A DNA stretch of 64,000 nucleotides, taken from positions 62,001 to 126,000 of the forward strand of contig JAJPJB010000069.1 in the NCBI GenBank assembly GCA_021324465.1. The letters run 5' to 3'. A program made the translations under genes and the position numbers. Positions 44,990 to 54,664 of this stretch are shown one piece after another; the first letter of the stretch is position 1; each line of letters starts with the position of its first letter. The notes under the pieces were generated by a model, which ran no database searches, was not told where the DNA came from, and worked only from the letters and a program-made list of their open reading frames with translations. The DNA is from Hyphomicrobiaceae bacterium (GTDB lineage: Bacteria > Pseudomonadota > Alphaproteobacteria > Rhizobiales > Xanthobacteraceae).

Positions 44990-46417
44990 GTGCATTATGT
45001 CTCGACCAGGGGCGCTGCCCCGTCATCCGGCTTTGCCGAGGTCATGCTTGCGGGTCTTGCCCGTGACGGCGGCCTCTATGTGCCGGACGTTGCCGAGGAA
45101 GGCTGGCCCCGGCTGGCGCCCAAGACGATTGCGTCCTTCGCCGGCCGGCCCTATGCCGAAGTTGCGGTCGAGGTGATCCGCCCGTTTGTGGACGATTCCA
45201 TCATCGAAGCCGATCTCGCGCGCATGGCACGCGAGGCCTATGGCACGTTTCGTCACCCAGCCGTCGCGCCCCTGACGCAGCTCGACGTCAGCACCTTTGC
45301 GCTCGAACTGTTCCATGGCCCGACACTCGCCTTCAAAGACATCGCGATGCAATTCCTGGCGCGGCTGATGGACCACGTGCTGGCCGGGCGCGGCGACCGG
45401 CGCACCATCATTGTCGCAACGTCCGGCGATACCGGCGGTGCCGCGGTCGAAGCCTTTGCCGGCCGCCAGCAGGTCGATCTCGTCGTGCTGTTTCCGCTGC
45501 AGCGCGTTTCCGACGTGCAGCGACGGATGATGACGACGACGGATGCCGGCAACGTCAAAGCCATCGCCATCGAAGGCACGTTCGACGATTGCCAGGCGAT
45601 CGTCAAAGGCCTGTTCAATCATCATGCCTTTCGCGATCAGGTCCGGCTGTCCGGCGTCAATTCGATCAATTGGGCGCGCATCGTCGCGCAAACGGTTTAC
45701 TACTTCACCGCCGCGGTCGCGCTCGGCGCGCCGGCGCGCAAAATCGCCTTTACCGTGCCGACCGGCAATTTCGGTGACATCTATGCCGGCTATGTCGCCG
45801 CACGGATGGGGCTGCCGATCGATCGGCTGATTATCGCCACCAACGTAAACGATATTCTGACGCGCACGCTGGCGACCGGCACCTATGAGCTGCGCGACGT
45901 CGTGGCGACCGCATCGCCATCGATGGATATTCAGGTCTCGTCAAATTTCGAGCGCCTCCTGTTCGACGCTTATGGTCGCGACCCTGGCGCGGTCCGCAGC
46001 CTGATGGGCTCGCTCGCACAATCGCGGCGCTTCACGTTGTCGGCTCGCGCTTTGTCCGATATTCGCGCGCTGTTCGCGGCCGGCCGTGCCGACGAGGATG
46101 AAGTCGCCGCCACCATGCGCACGGTGCGGCGCGAGACCGGCAATTTTGTCGATCCGCACACCGCAGTCGGCATTGCGGTCGCCGAAAAGGAGCCGCGCGA
46201 TCCCGCCGTGCCGATGGTCGTGCTCGCGACCGCGCACGCGGCAAAGTTTCCCGATGCGGTCGAAGCGGCCTGCGGGACGCGGCCGCAATTGCCCGATTGG
46301 CTTTCCCATATTCAGCAGCGTCCGGAGCGCGTCACGGTGCTGCCGGCAGATCAGACCGCGGTGGAGCGCTTCGTTCTTGAGACGAGCCGCGCGGCGCAAG
46401 AAGGAGCGGCAGCATGA
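44990..46417 (+). CDS. thrC: Threonine synthase
   Basis: A 475-residue fungal/proteobacterial-type threonine synthase (fold-type II PLP). Forms threonine from O-phosphohomoserine. PLP lysine in GPTLAFKDIAMQFLAR, phosphate-binding ATSGDTGGAAVEAF, and the later VPTGNFGDIYAGY. The start is GTG 44990 (relatives start with similar RYxSTRG). Overlaps the M16 peptidase gene by four bases. Confidence 0.93.
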   Translation: MHYVSTRGAAPSSGFAEVMLAGLARDGGLYVPDVAEEGWPRLAPKTIASFAGRPYAEVAVEVIRPFVDDSIIEADLARMAREAYGTFRHPAVAPLTQLDVSTFALELFHGPTLAFKDIAMQFLARLMDHVLAGRGDRRTIIVATSGDTGGAAVEAFAGRQQVDLVVLFPLQRVSDVQRRMMTTTDAGNVKAIAIEGTFDDCQAIVKGLFNHHAFRDQVRLSGVNSINWARIVAQTVYYFTAAVALGAPARKIAFTVPTGNFGDIYAGYVAARMGLPIDRLIIATNVNDILTRTLATGTYELRDVVATASPSMDIQVSSNFERLLFDAYGRDPGAVRSLMGSLAQSRRFTLSARALSDIRALFAAGRADEDEVAATMRTVRRETGNFVDPHTAVGIAVAEKEPRDPAVPMVVLATAHAAKFPDAVEAACGTRPQLPDWLSHIQQRPERVTVLPADQTAVERFVLETSRAAQEGAAA

Positions 46418-47685
46418 GTGTTGAGGTCACGACCCTGAAATCCGGCATCAATGTGGTGACCGACGCGATGCCGCATCTGGAGTCGGCCTCGCTCGGCGTA
46501 TGGGTCGCTTCCGGCAGCCGCGATGAGCGCCACGACGAGCACGGCATTTCGCACTTCCTCGAGCATATGGCCTTCAAGGGAACGCGGCGGCGCTCCGCGC
46601 GGCAGATCGCCGAGGAGATTGAGGCGGTCGGGGGCGATCTCAATGCTGCAACCGGCGCGGAAAGCACGGCCTATTATGCGCGCGTGCTCAAAGCGGACGT
46701 GGCGCTCGCGCTCGACGTGCTCGCCGACATTCTCTCCGAGCCAGCCTTTGACCACGAGGAGCTGCTGCGCGAGCAGAACGTCATCGTGCAGGAGATCGGC
46801 GCAGTTGCCGACACGCCGGACGACCTGATCTTCGAGCATTTGAACGTGATCGCCTTCCCCGATCAGCCGCTCGGCCGCTCGATCCTTGGCACGCCGAAGA
46901 CCGTGCGCTCTTTCGACGGCGGCAAATTGCGCGATTATCTTGCCAGGAATTACCGCGCGCCGGATATCGTGGTCGCTGCCGCTGGCGCGGTCGAGCACAG
47001 GGCGGTATTGGAAGAGGTCGAGAAGCGGTTCGCGACGTTCAACGGACCGGCGGGGCCGGCGCCTGAGCCGGCGCGCTTCGGCGGCGGCACGCACGTCGAA
47101 AAGCGCGAGCTCGAACAGGTCCATATCGCGCTCGGCCTGCCCGGCGTTTCGATCAACGATCCCGAACTCTACAGTCTGCAGGTCTTCACCAATGTGCTGG
47201 GCGGCGGCATGTCATCGCGGCTGTTTCAGGAAGCGCGTGAGAAACGCGGCCTGTGCTATTCGATCTATTCCTTCCACGTGCCCTATACCGATATTGGCAT
47301 GTTCGGTCTCTATGCCGGGACTGACGCTGCGGATACATCGGAACTGATGCGGCTCGTGGTCGACGAGATCGCCTCCACGGCCGAGACCATTTCCGAGCCG
47401 GAAGTTGCACGCGCCAAGGCGCAGATGAAGGCGGGCATGCTGATGGCGCTCGAGAGTTCGGGCGCACGCATCGAGCAGCTGGCGCGGCAGATGATTACAC
47501 GCGGCCGGCCGATTCCGCTCGATGAACTGGTGGCGAAGGTCGAGGCCGTCACGGTCGAAAGCGCGCGCGCTGCCGGGCGCGCGCTTATCCGGCGCGGCAA
47601 GCTCGCGACCGCCGTCTTGGGGCTTGGGTCCGGGCTTGAAAGTGCCGCGGCAATTGCGGAGACTCTGACGCGCCGGGCCGCTTAA
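46414..47685 (+). CDS. M16-family zinc peptidase (mitochondrial-processing-peptidase-like)
   Basis: A 423-residue peptidase of the pitrilysin/M16B type. Inverted zinc motif H-x2-E-H is GISHFLEHMAFKGT (residues about 45-58), with the downstream glutamate in the E-x6-E helix (NVIVQEIGAVADTPDD). One-domain version that dimerises, similar to bacterial processing-protease homologues called mpp-like. It is translationally coupled to thrC (ATGA). Its substrates are unknown. Confidence 0.88.
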   Translation: MSVEVTTLKSGINVVTDAMPHLESASLGVWVASGSRDERHDEHGISHFLEHMAFKGTRRRSARQIAEEIEAVGGDLNAATGAESTAYYARVLKADVALALDVLADILSEPAFDHEELLREQNVIVQEIGAVADTPDDLIFEHLNVIAFPDQPLGRSILGTPKTVRSFDGGKLRDYLARNYRAPDIVVAAAGAVEHRAVLEEVEKRFATFNGPAGPAPEPARFGGGTHVEKRELEQVHIALGLPGVSINDPELYSLQVFTNVLGGGMSSRLFQEAREKRGLCYSIYSFHVPYTDIGMFGLYAGTDAADTSELMRLVVDEIASTAETISEPEVARAKAQMKAGMLMALESSGARIEQLARQMITRGRPIPLDELVAKVEAVTVESARAAGRALIRRGKLATAVLGLGSGLESAAAIAETLTRRAA

Positions 47686-47875
47686 CAAGCTAACTCAAAT
47701 TTCGCTCGTCGAGCGAGCTGCGCTCGCATGGCGCGCTACGGCGGGTTAATGTCCGCCACAGTGCGGGGCGTGACGGCGCAAAGCGGGATTTGAACTTTTC
47801 GGCGTCCGTCCTCGATTTCTCGCATTTGCGGGAACGGGCGGAGAGTGATTCGAGGCAAGGCGCTGCGATACCGCG

Positions 47876-48466
47876 ATGGCATTTTTTCGCACCATCAACT
47901 TCACCGATTTGATGCCGAGCATCGAAGGCGACGGTGTCATCCTGCGGATGCCGCAAATGACGGATTTCGAGGAATGGGCGGCGTTGCGCGAGGCGAGCCG
48001 CGGTTTCCTTGTCCCCTGGGAGCCGACCTGGCCCGATGACGATCTGACCCGCGGCGCTTTCCGCCGACGGCTTAAGCGCTACGCCGAGGATCTGCGTACC
48101 GACCAGGGCTATGCATTTCTGATCATTCGCGCCTCGGATGGCGCGCTGGTTGGCGGGCTGACGCTCGCCAATATCCGCCGCGGCGTCGCCCAGGCCGGCA
48201 GCCTCGGCTATTGGATGGGTCTGCCCTATATACGGCACGGCTATATGACGGCGGCGGTGCGTGCCGTCATACCGTTCGCCTTTGCGACGCTGCGGCTGCA
48301 TCGCCTGGAGGCGGCCTGTATCCCGACCAATATCGGATCAATCCGCCTTCTTGAGAAGAACGGCTTCGTCCGGGAAGGCTATGCCCGCGAATACCTGTGC
48401 ATCAACGGCATCTGGCAGGACCATTTGCTGTATGGCCGGCTGAAAGATGCTTCCATCAAAGGTTGA
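47876..48466 (+). CDS. GNAT N-acetyltransferase, RimJ/RimL type
   Basis: A 196-residue GNAT protein. Acetyl-CoA motif region is LGYWMGLPYIRHGYMTAAVRAVIPFAFATLRLHRLEAACIPTNIGSIRLLEKNGF, typical of the RimJ/RimL N-terminal acetyltransferase family, ending with the strand GIWQDHLLYGRLK. Often a ribosomal or peptide acetyltransferase; substrate not shown by sequence. Weak ribosome site; ATG 47876 is supported by matching the family N-terminus. Confidence 0.85.
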   Translation: MAFFRTINFTDLMPSIEGDGVILRMPQMTDFEEWAALREASRGFLVPWEPTWPDDDLTRGAFRRRLKRYAEDLRTDQGYAFLIIRASDGALVGGLTLANIRRGVAQAGSLGYWMGLPYIRHGYMTAAVRAVIPFAFATLRLHRLEAACIPTNIGSIRLLEKNGFVREGYAREYLCINGIWQDHLLYGRLKDASIKG

Positions 48467-48675
48467 TTGCTCCTGACTGCCGGAGGCCTGGTCGACTTTA
48501 ACCATATGGCCACGCCGTCGCAGTCTCCGGTAGTCGGGAAGGATAGGGTGATCCGCACAGGAGCGCCTTGGGATGGCCACGGTTGGGCTGGTATAAAATC
48601 CTGGTATCGCGGAGGGCATGATCTCGGCGGCCATGTTGGATCAGATCGTGCCGGGGCAACGGCGATGAGGAGGGG

Positions 48676-49422
48676 ATGCCGCGCGATTTTCAGATGAGAT
48701 GGGGCGTTTCGACTGCCGCGTTGCTGCTTTTGCTGGCTGCGCCGGGCTGTACCGGCAGCGCCGGCGTCGGCGTGCCGACGACATCCGCGCCGGCCGGTAC
48801 AGCGACCGCTTCGCCGCCGACTGCGGCGGCAAGCTCACCGTCCCTGAAGGACAAGATCGCCGGCTTCTTCTCGAGCCGGACCGACAAGACACCACAGCCG
48901 GTAGCCAATGCGCAGCCCGATGTCGAATGTCCGTTTATCGATATCCGCCAAGGTGCCTCAACCTACACCTTGCCACCGCCACCGCCTGACGGCAGCAACG
49001 AGGCGATGACGCTGAAATATCAGGCAAGCTTCGTGCGCGCGGCGCGCGAATGCGCGGTCAATAACGGCCAGATGGTGATGAAAGTGGGCATCCAGGGTCG
49101 CGTCATTGTCGGGCCGGCCGGCGGGCCTGGCCATGTCGATGTGCCGCTGCGTATCGCCGTTGTCGATGCGCCGGCATCCGGGCTCAAGACCATCACTACC
49201 AAGCTCATCATCATTCCGGTCGAAGTGACGAACGATGATGGCGCGGACTTCACCCACATCGAGGAGGGTCTGACCTTCCCGATGCCGTCATCGGTCGAAC
49301 TTGCCAACTATGTCGTCTATATCGGCTTCGATCCTTTCGGCGCCGCGCAGCTAAACAAACCGAAGCCCGCCGCGAAGCCGAAACTCAAGCCGAAGCCCAA
49401 TCCAAACGCGCCGACGGGTTAA
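48676..49422 (+). CDS. Hypothetical lipoprotein
   Basis: A 248-residue protein with a lipoprotein signal: hydrophobic VSTAALLLLLAAPGC, lipobox L-A-A-P-G-C (C at residue 25). The start may also be 48694. It then has a Thr/Ser/Ala/Pro-rich linker, a domain with two cysteines (VECPF... AARECAVN) and a Lys/Pro tail (KPKPAAKPKLKPKPNP). I do not recognise the domain. Probably anchored in the outer membrane. Confidence 0.7.
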   Translation: MPRDFQMRWGVSTAALLLLLAAPGCTGSAGVGVPTTSAPAGTATASPPTAAASSPSLKDKIAGFFSSRTDKTPQPVANAQPDVECPFIDIRQGASTYTLPPPPPDGSNEAMTLKYQASFVRAARECAVNNGQMVMKVGIQGRVIVGPAGGPGHVDVPLRIAVVDAPASGLKTITTKLIIIPVEVTNDDGADFTHIEEGLTFPMPSSVELANYVVYIGFDPFGAAQLNKPKPAAKPKLKPKPNPNAPTG

Positions 49423-49522
49423 GGCTCGTTACGGAGCCTGTCATCGGGCCGCGCGCTTGGTGCGCACCGGCTGCCTCCTCGCGATCTTTAAACCCTGCGC
49501 AAATTCGCCGCTGTTTTGGAGG

Positions 49523-50005
49523 TCAGTTGAACGTCTTTTTGACGTCTTCGATGCCCTTGGCCAACAGATCCTCGGCGACTTTGCCCCTGGCGGTGTTCGC
49601 GAGAATGCGCTCGGCGGCGGCAACTGCAGCATCAGCCGCGGTGGAGCGAACATCGGCGAGCGCCTGCGCTTCGGCCTGCGCGATCTTGGCTTCGGCCATT
49701 TTGGTGCGGCGGGCGATAAAATCTTCCATTCGGCTCTTGGCCTCGGCGGCAATCCGCTCGGCCTCCGCCCTGGCGCTCGCGATGATTGCTGCGGCTTCGT
49801 CCTCGGCTTCGCGGCCCTTGCGCTCGAATTCGGCAAGGAGCGCCTGCGCTTCCTCGCGCAGCCGGCGTGCTTCGTCGAGTTCCGATCTAATACGCGCCTG
49901 ACGCGCGTCGATCGCCTCGATCAGCCTGCGGTGCACGCCGAGATAAGCCAACAGGCCGAGAAAGCAGAGAAATCCGATGGCGACCCAGGTTTCGGCTTCT
50001 TGCAT
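49523..50005 (-). CDS. atpF: ATP synthase F0 subunit b
   Basis: A 160-residue b subunit: one N-terminal membrane helix ([24 protein letters not shown]) followed by a long charged coiled coil ([23 protein letters not shown] onward) that forms the peripheral stalk reaching F1 delta. It is 15 bases after the b' gene. The F1 genes (atpHAGDC) are not in the window, the usual split arrangement in this order. Confidence 0.92.
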   Translation of the reverse strand: MQEAETWVAIGFLCFLGLLAYLGVHRRLIEAIDARQARIRSELDEARRLREEAQALLAEFERKGREAEDEAAAIIASARAEAERIAAEAKSRMEDFIARRTKMAEAKIAQAEAQALADVRSTAADAAVAAAERILANTARGKVAEDLLAKGIEDVKKTFN

Positions 50006-50020
50006 CCGCGCAGCTCCAAC

Positions 50021-50551
50021 TCAGTTCTTGCCGGCGTCGAGTGCGGCGGCGATTTCGTGCTCGGGCGGCGCCTCGCCGATCAGCCGCTCGACAATGGCTG
50101 ACGCCGTCTCGGCCGCAATGCTGCGCACGTTGCCCATTGCGGCGGCGCGCGTTGCGGCGATCGACTGCTCGGCCGCCGCCAGCCGATCATGGAGCTGTGC
50201 TTCGAGCCGTTTGTGGACCGCCTCCGCTTCAGCCGCTTGCTGCTCGCGGGTCGAGTTCGCGATCCCTTGTGCCCGCGCGCGGGCGTCGGCGAGCGCCTTC
50301 TCATAGGCCGCATGCGCTGCATTCGATTGTTCCTTGAGGCGCTCCGCCGCCGCGAGGTCGTCGCCGATGCGTTTCGAGCGCTCCTCGAAGATCGAACCGA
50401 TACGCGGCAGCGCGATCCGCGACATCAGAATATACAGCAGCACGAAGAACACCGTCAGCCAAAGCAACTGCGACGGAAAGTGCTCGGATTGGAACGGCGG
50501 GAAGCCAGAGGGGGTCTCCGGCTGCTCGGTATGGGCGGTGGTTTCGGCCAT
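50021..50551 (-). CDS. atpF2: ATP synthase F0 subunit b'
   Basis: A 176-residue second b-type subunit with a cytoplasmic N-terminal extension (AETTAHTEQPETPSGFPPFQSEHFPSQLLW), one helix (LTVFFVLLYILMSRIALP) and a long coiled coil. Photosynthetic and alphaproteobacterial species use a b/b' heterodimer for the peripheral stalk. Placed between c and b subunit genes. Confidence 0.92.
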   Translation of the reverse strand: MAETTAHTEQPETPSGFPPFQSEHFPSQLLWLTVFFVLLYILMSRIALPRIGSIFEERSKRIGDDLAAAERLKEQSNAAHAAYEKALADARARAQGIANSTREQQAAEAEAVHKRLEAQLHDRLAAAEQSIAATRAAAMGNVRSIAAETASAIVERLIGEAPPEHEIAAALDAGKN

Positions 50552-50578
50552 GAGTCGCGATGAGCTACCTTGTCGATG

Positions 50579-50806
50579 TCACAGCCCGAACAGCAGCAGA
50601 AGCGCGATCAGGAGCGAGAAAATGCCGAGCGCTTCGGTGATGGCGAAGCCGAAAATAAGATTGCCGAATTGGCCCTGCGCGGCCGACGGATTGCGAATCG
50701 ACGCGGCGAGATAGTTGCCGAAGATGACGCCCACGCCGACGCCGGCGCCGCCCATGCCGAAACAGGCAAGACCGGCACCAATGTACTTTGCGGCGGTCGG
50801 ATCCAT
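50579..50806 (-). CDS. atpE: ATP synthase F0 subunit c
   Basis: A 75-residue hairpin of two helices. Start 50806 ([10 protein letters not shown]) has AAGGAG 7 bases upstream and gives the normal length; the open frame to 50860 is longer. Glycine-rich first helix ([15 protein letters not shown]), polar loop with RNPSA, and the proton-carrying E in [10 protein letters not shown]. Sequence GAGVGVG suggests a normal H+ type ring. Confidence 0.95.
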   Translation of the reverse strand: MDPTAAKYIGAGLACFGMGGAGVGVGVIFGNYLAASIRNPSAAQGQFGNLIFGFAITEALGIFSLLIALLLLFGL

Positions 50807-50837
50807 GAGAAACTCCTTTTCGAGGTTGAAGCGGCCG

Positions 50838-51590
50838 TCAGTGGCCGGGATGAATTGCATCGTTGAGATAGATGCAGGTGAGAATGGCGAAGACGTAGGC
50901 CTGCAGGAACGCCACCAGGAGCTCGAGCGCGGTGAGCAGGATCACCATGATGAAGGGCAGCGCCGCGCCGAATATACCGAGAATGCCGGCGCCGGCCAGC
51001 ATGATGACGAATCCGGCGAAGACCTGCAGCGTGATGTGGCCGGCCAGCATGTTGGCGAACAAACGAACCGAGTGTGAGACCGGCCGCGACAGGAACGAAA
51101 GTATTTCGATGAGGACAATCGCCGGAAGAATGAGCTTCGGCACGCCCTTGGGCACGAACAGATTGAGAAAATGCAAGCCGTTCTTCCAGAAGCCGTAAGC
51201 GACCACGATGAAAAACACCAGGAGCGCGAGACAGGCAGTGACAATCAATTGGCTCGTTACGGTGAAGGAATAGGGAATGAGCCCGATCACGTTGGCAAAC
51301 AGGACGAACATGAACAACGTGAACACGAAGGGAAAGAACCTCATGCCCTCGGTGCCGGCCGAGTCGCGCACCGTCTTGGCGACGAACTCGTAGGACATCT
51401 CGGCAATCGATTGCAGCCGGCCCGGTACCACCGCGCGCGGCACGGTTGCGCCGATGAGCAGGAGCGAGATCAGCACCACGATGATCAGCATCAACAAGGC
51501 CGAATTGGTGAAGTGAAACTGCTGACCGCCCACTGAGAACAGTGGCGCCATATTATGGATCTGAAATTGCTCGATCGGGTTGAGCTGCAT
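50838..51590 (-). CDS. atpB: ATP synthase F0 subunit a
   Basis: A 250-residue polytopic subunit. The essential arginine is in [15 protein letters not shown] (helix 4 region), with [19 protein letters not shown] at the C-terminus. Proton path with the c ring. Upstream of atpE with a short gap. Confidence 0.95.
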   Translation of the reverse strand: MQLNPIEQFQIHNMAPLFSVGGQQFHFTNSALLMLIIVVLISLLLIGATVPRAVVPGRLQSIAEMSYEFVAKTVRDSAGTEGMRFFPFVFTLFMFVLFANVIGLIPYSFTVTSQLIVTACLALLVFFIVVAYGFWKNGLHFLNLFVPKGVPKLILPAIVLIEILSFLSRPVSHSVRLFANMLAGHITLQVFAGFVIMLAGAGILGIFGAALPFIMVILLTALELLVAFLQAYVFAILTCIYLNDAIHPGH

Positions 51591-51641
51591 GGCCCTGTTA
51601 CCGCGCCGTTTGCACTGCCCTCGCGCGAATGTGCGCTTGGC

Positions 51642-52022
51642 TTATTCTTTCCGGGTGCCCGGACTGCCGTCGTCGAGTGCACTTCCCGCGACGACTCCCG
51701 CTGAGCGCATCACATTGAGCACGCCCGCGGCAAAGCCGAGCAAGAGAAATATCATGAGCCCCCACGGCGAAACGCCCAGCAAGCGGTCGATGAGCCAACC
51801 GATGCCGGCTCCGACCACGACGCCTGCAACGAGTTCGCTGGAGAGCCGGAAGCCTCTGGCGTAGCCGGATGCAGTTGTCGCCCGATCCACACCAGGACTT
51901 TCAGACGGTCGCCTCGCCTGGTTGCGAGCCAGACCTTCATTGAGCCGCTGGAGTCTCGCGGAGAGAGCGGCCTCCTCGATTCGCTGCGTGCCCCGGTCGC
52001 CGTTTTCGCGCGCGTCGCTCAT
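51642..52022 (-). CDS. atpI: ATP synthase accessory protein AtpI
   Basis: A 126-residue protein: a long charged N-terminal part (MSDARENGDRGTQRI...), then two membrane helices with the AtpI/AtpI-like motif LVAGVVVGAGIGWLIDRLLGVSPWGLMIFLLLGFAAGVLNVMR. AtpI helps assemble the c ring. The start could be 52022 or 52046 (four residues upstream). It heads the F0 operon. Confidence 0.85.
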   Translation of the reverse strand: MSDARENGDRGTQRIEEAALSARLQRLNEGLARNQARRPSESPGVDRATTASGYARGFRLSSELVAGVVVGAGIGWLIDRLLGVSPWGLMIFLLLGFAAGVLNVMRSAGVVAGSALDDGSPGTRKE

Positions 52023-52296
52023 GGTCCCGACACTCGGTCCCGACACCCGCGGCCTTCAGCAACGGCGGCATGCGCGTACCTTAAAAGCCGCGCGGACCAT
52101 ACTGACTGGGTTCCGGCAAGTCAAGAACAGGAGACCTCCACTAATGCATTGAAATAACGCCGGAACCAGGCTCGTCCCCGGCTGCCCACGGCGTATCTTC
52201 TGCAGCACGCCACCTGTGCCAAGCCTCCTCCAAACGTCGCTGCCAAGCCGCACGGGACGTCCTAAGATGCACGCTCTGGTTCGGCAGGAGAAACTG

Positions 52297-52785
52297 ATGT
52301 TCGCAAAGCTGATCGCCTTCGGCACCGCAGGTTTGAGCCTGATCCTCTCGGCAGCGACCGCGCCCGCAGTTGCCGATGATATGCAGCCCGACAATCCAGG
52401 CGGCCGCTACATCTTCAGCAAGACTGCCGACGGCTTTGTTCGGCTCGACACGCAGAGCGGGGCGGTCGCATTGTGCAGCCAAAAGAGCGTGGGCTGGGCG
52501 TGCGAAACTGCACCCGAGGACCGTGCAGTCCTTGAACATGAGATCGCGCGGCTGCGCGGCGAAAACGTCGCACTGAAAAAGGACCTTCTGTCGCGTGGCC
52601 TGCCCTTGCCTGAAGGGGCCGGCGTGGAACCTGCACCGCAGCCGTCCATTGCTCAGAATCAGATCACCATACCGCTGCCGAGTGACGCCGATATCAATCG
52701 CGCAGTCGAGTTCGCCGGCCGGGTCTGGCATCGCATCATTGAGGCGGTACAACACGCGCGGCAACAGATTCTGAACAAGAGCTAG
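52297..52785 (+). CDS. Exported hypothetical protein with coiled-coil region
   Basis: A 162-residue protein. The start (MFAKLIAF) has GCAGGAG 7 bases upstream; the longer frame from 52216 lacks support. Signal peptide cleaved after AVA, then a small domain with two cysteines (GAVALCSQKSVGWACETAP), a charged helix (DRAVLEHEIARLRGENVALKKDL) and a Pro-rich segment. Small periplasmic proteins of this shape are common in the order, with no known function. Confidence 0.7.
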   Translation: MFAKLIAFGTAGLSLILSAATAPAVADDMQPDNPGGRYIFSKTADGFVRLDTQSGAVALCSQKSVGWACETAPEDRAVLEHEIARLRGENVALKKDLLSRGLPLPEGAGVEPAPQPSIAQNQITIPLPSDADINRAVEFAGRVWHRIIEAVQHARQQILNKS

Positions 52786-52851
52786 CCATGATCGCGAGAA
52801 GCCGCGGCCCGTATCGGCACGCGGCCATGCGCAAACAGGAAGCCTAACGTC

Positions 52852-53310
52852 TTGCATAGTCTGTCTACCGTTCGCACGACGCACGTCGAGACCATCGCGA
52901 CGGCCTCGCTGAGCCTGGAAACCTCGGGTGAAGGCTTCGTTGAGATCACCGCCGATGTCGGGGCGTTTTTGCAGCAGATCAAAGCGCGCGACGGCGCAAT
53001 TCTTCTCTACATCAGGCACACCTCGGCGTCGCTGGTGATCCAGGAAAATGCCGACCCCGATGTTCGCACCGATTTGGTTACCGCGCTCAAGCGGCTCGCT
53101 CCCGCGAATGCCGGGTGGGTGCACGAGGTCGAGGGGCCGGATGACATGCCGGCGCATATCAAATCCATGCTTAACGGCGTGTCGCTGCAGGTGCCGGTGG
53201 TTGATGGCGAATTGGCGCTCGGCACCTGGCAGGGCATTTATGTCGCCGAGCACCGGGGGCGGCCGCATCGGCGCGAAGTGGTGCTGCAGTTTCTCGGGCG
53301 CTGTCACTGA
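52852..53310 (+). CDS. YjbQ/UPF0047 family protein
   Basis: A 152-residue protein of the YjbQ (UPF0047) family, reported as secondary thiamine-phosphate synthase activity. Conserved: YIRHTSASLVIQENADPDVRTDL, WVHEVEGPDDMPAHIKSML and GTWQGIYVAEHRG, in which the histidines align in a TIM-like trimer active site. The start is TTG 52852 (no ATG fits the known N-terminus). Confidence 0.85.
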   Translation: MHSLSTVRTTHVETIATASLSLETSGEGFVEITADVGAFLQQIKARDGAILLYIRHTSASLVIQENADPDVRTDLVTALKRLAPANAGWVHEVEGPDDMPAHIKSMLNGVSLQVPVVDGELALGTWQGIYVAEHRGRPHRREVVLQFLGRCH

Positions 53311-53626
53311 AGATTGGTGCCGCGTGAAATGAATAATGACACCGGCTGGCGCCAAAATATTTGTCTCTCGCGCGCCGCTTAGATGTGTAATCACTGCAAA
53401 GATCTGGCTCGTCGCAGCCAACCTTTCCCGGCCACGGACGAGGCTGGCGCCTGTAGGCCGCGATTGGTCAAAACGTAACAAGTGTGACATCGGATTCATG
53501 CGCTTAGCACAATGCTGCAATGAGAACCGCAGCATGGCATGGGCGCCTCGGCCGCATAAATGCAACCGCGAGAGCCCGGTCCGTGCCCGCAAGGGCATTG
53601 CCGGGCGCGTTGCATGAGGTTCGACT
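53311..53626. other. 316-base intergenic region
   Basis: Nothing recognised: no plausible gene, terminator or operator. It contains a few AT-rich bases (CCAAAATATTTGT, 53350-53362) that may belong to the promoter of the LysR gene. Confidence 0.3.
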
Positions 53627-54646
53627 TTGGATCGCTTCGTCGGAATGGCCGTATTCACCAAGGTAGTCGATACGGCAAGCTTTGCGGCAGCGGCACGGCA
53701 TTTCGGCATGTCGCCTGCTATGGTCAGCAAACATGTGCAAACGCTCGAACAGCGGCTCGGCGCGCGGCTCCTCAATCGCACTACGCGCCGCGTCAGTGCA
53801 ACGGATGTGGGACAGGATTATTACGAGCGGTGCCTGCGCATCCTCTCCGAACTCGAGGAAGCGGAAGCCATCGCTGGCAATCTGCAGACCTCGCCGCGCG
53901 GTCATCTGCGCGTCACTGCGCCGCTCTCCTTCGGCACGCATCGACTCGCTCCGGCGATCGCCGAGTATCTTGTCAGCTATCCCGAAGTATCGATCGACTT
54001 GTCCCTTGATGACCCCTATGTCGACATTCTGGAAAAGCGCTTCGATGTCGGCATTCGCTTCGGCCACCTCGAGAATTCGAGCCTGATCGCGCGCAAGCTT
54101 TACGCGCTCGAGACCTATCTCTGCGCGTCGCCAGCCTATCTGGAACGAAAGGGCGCACCGCACGTGCCGGCCGATCTCGCCAAGCACAAATGCCTGATCT
54201 ACACGCACGCGACGTCGGCGAACGTCTGGAGCTTTGTCGGCCCTGACAGCAAGGAAGACGTCGTGCGCATTTCCGGGCGCTTCCAAGCCAATAGCGGTGA
54301 TGTGCTTTTGCCTCTCGCCATTCGCGGCTGCGGGCTTCTGCTGGCGCCGGATTATCTGGTGGAGGACGCTCTCAAAGCCGGCCACCTGGTTCGCATCATG
54401 CCCGATTACACGACCCGCGAGACGCCGGTTTATGTTGTCTATCCGAGCCGCAATCTGTCGGCAAAAATCAGGACATTCATCGATTTTCTGGCGGCGTGGT
54501 TTGCCCGACCACCCTCGCAGTCGGGGCGCGGCGACCTCGATGGCAAGATGCCGGTCGGGCTTTTGCCGCCAGCGGGTTCGGCCAAAATCGCGATGCCGAA
54601 GGCGGCAGGAAGTGAGATGGTTCCAAGAGACAGGCGGGCGAGCTGA
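53627..54646 (+). CDS. LysR-family transcriptional regulator
   Basis: A 339-residue regulator. N-terminal winged helix-turn-helix [56 protein letters not shown], then a periplasmic-binding-like effector domain. The start is TTG 53627 with no strong ribosome site. The domain ends near residue 300, leaving a basic, low-complexity tail of about 40 residues ([22 protein letters not shown]...). It may have controlled the adjacent RND pump that is now broken. Confidence 0.88.
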   Translation: MDRFVGMAVFTKVVDTASFAAAARHFGMSPAMVSKHVQTLEQRLGARLLNRTTRRVSATDVGQDYYERCLRILSELEEAEAIAGNLQTSPRGHLRVTAPLSFGTHRLAPAIAEYLVSYPEVSIDLSLDDPYVDILEKRFDVGIRFGHLENSSLIARKLYALETYLCASPAYLERKGAPHVPADLAKHKCLIYTHATSANVWSFVGPDSKEDVVRISGRFQANSGDVLLPLAIRGCGLLLAPDYLVEDALKAGHLVRIMPDYTTRETPVYVVYPSRNLSAKIRTFIDFLAAWFARPPSQSGRGDLDGKMPVGLLPPAGSAKIAMPKAAGSEMVPRDRRAS

Positions 54647-54664
54647 GGCTTGTCCGATCCTTTG

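Noticed and set aside
53336-53617. ORF between yjbQ and the LysR gene
   Set aside because: No ribosome site, basic low-complexity composition and overlapped by an antisense open frame.
52141-53781. A 546-codon open frame on the minus strand
   Set aside because: It runs antisense across three + strand genes with family matches (exported protein, YjbQ, LysR), has a composition typical of GC-rich reverse-strand shadows, and shows no domain.
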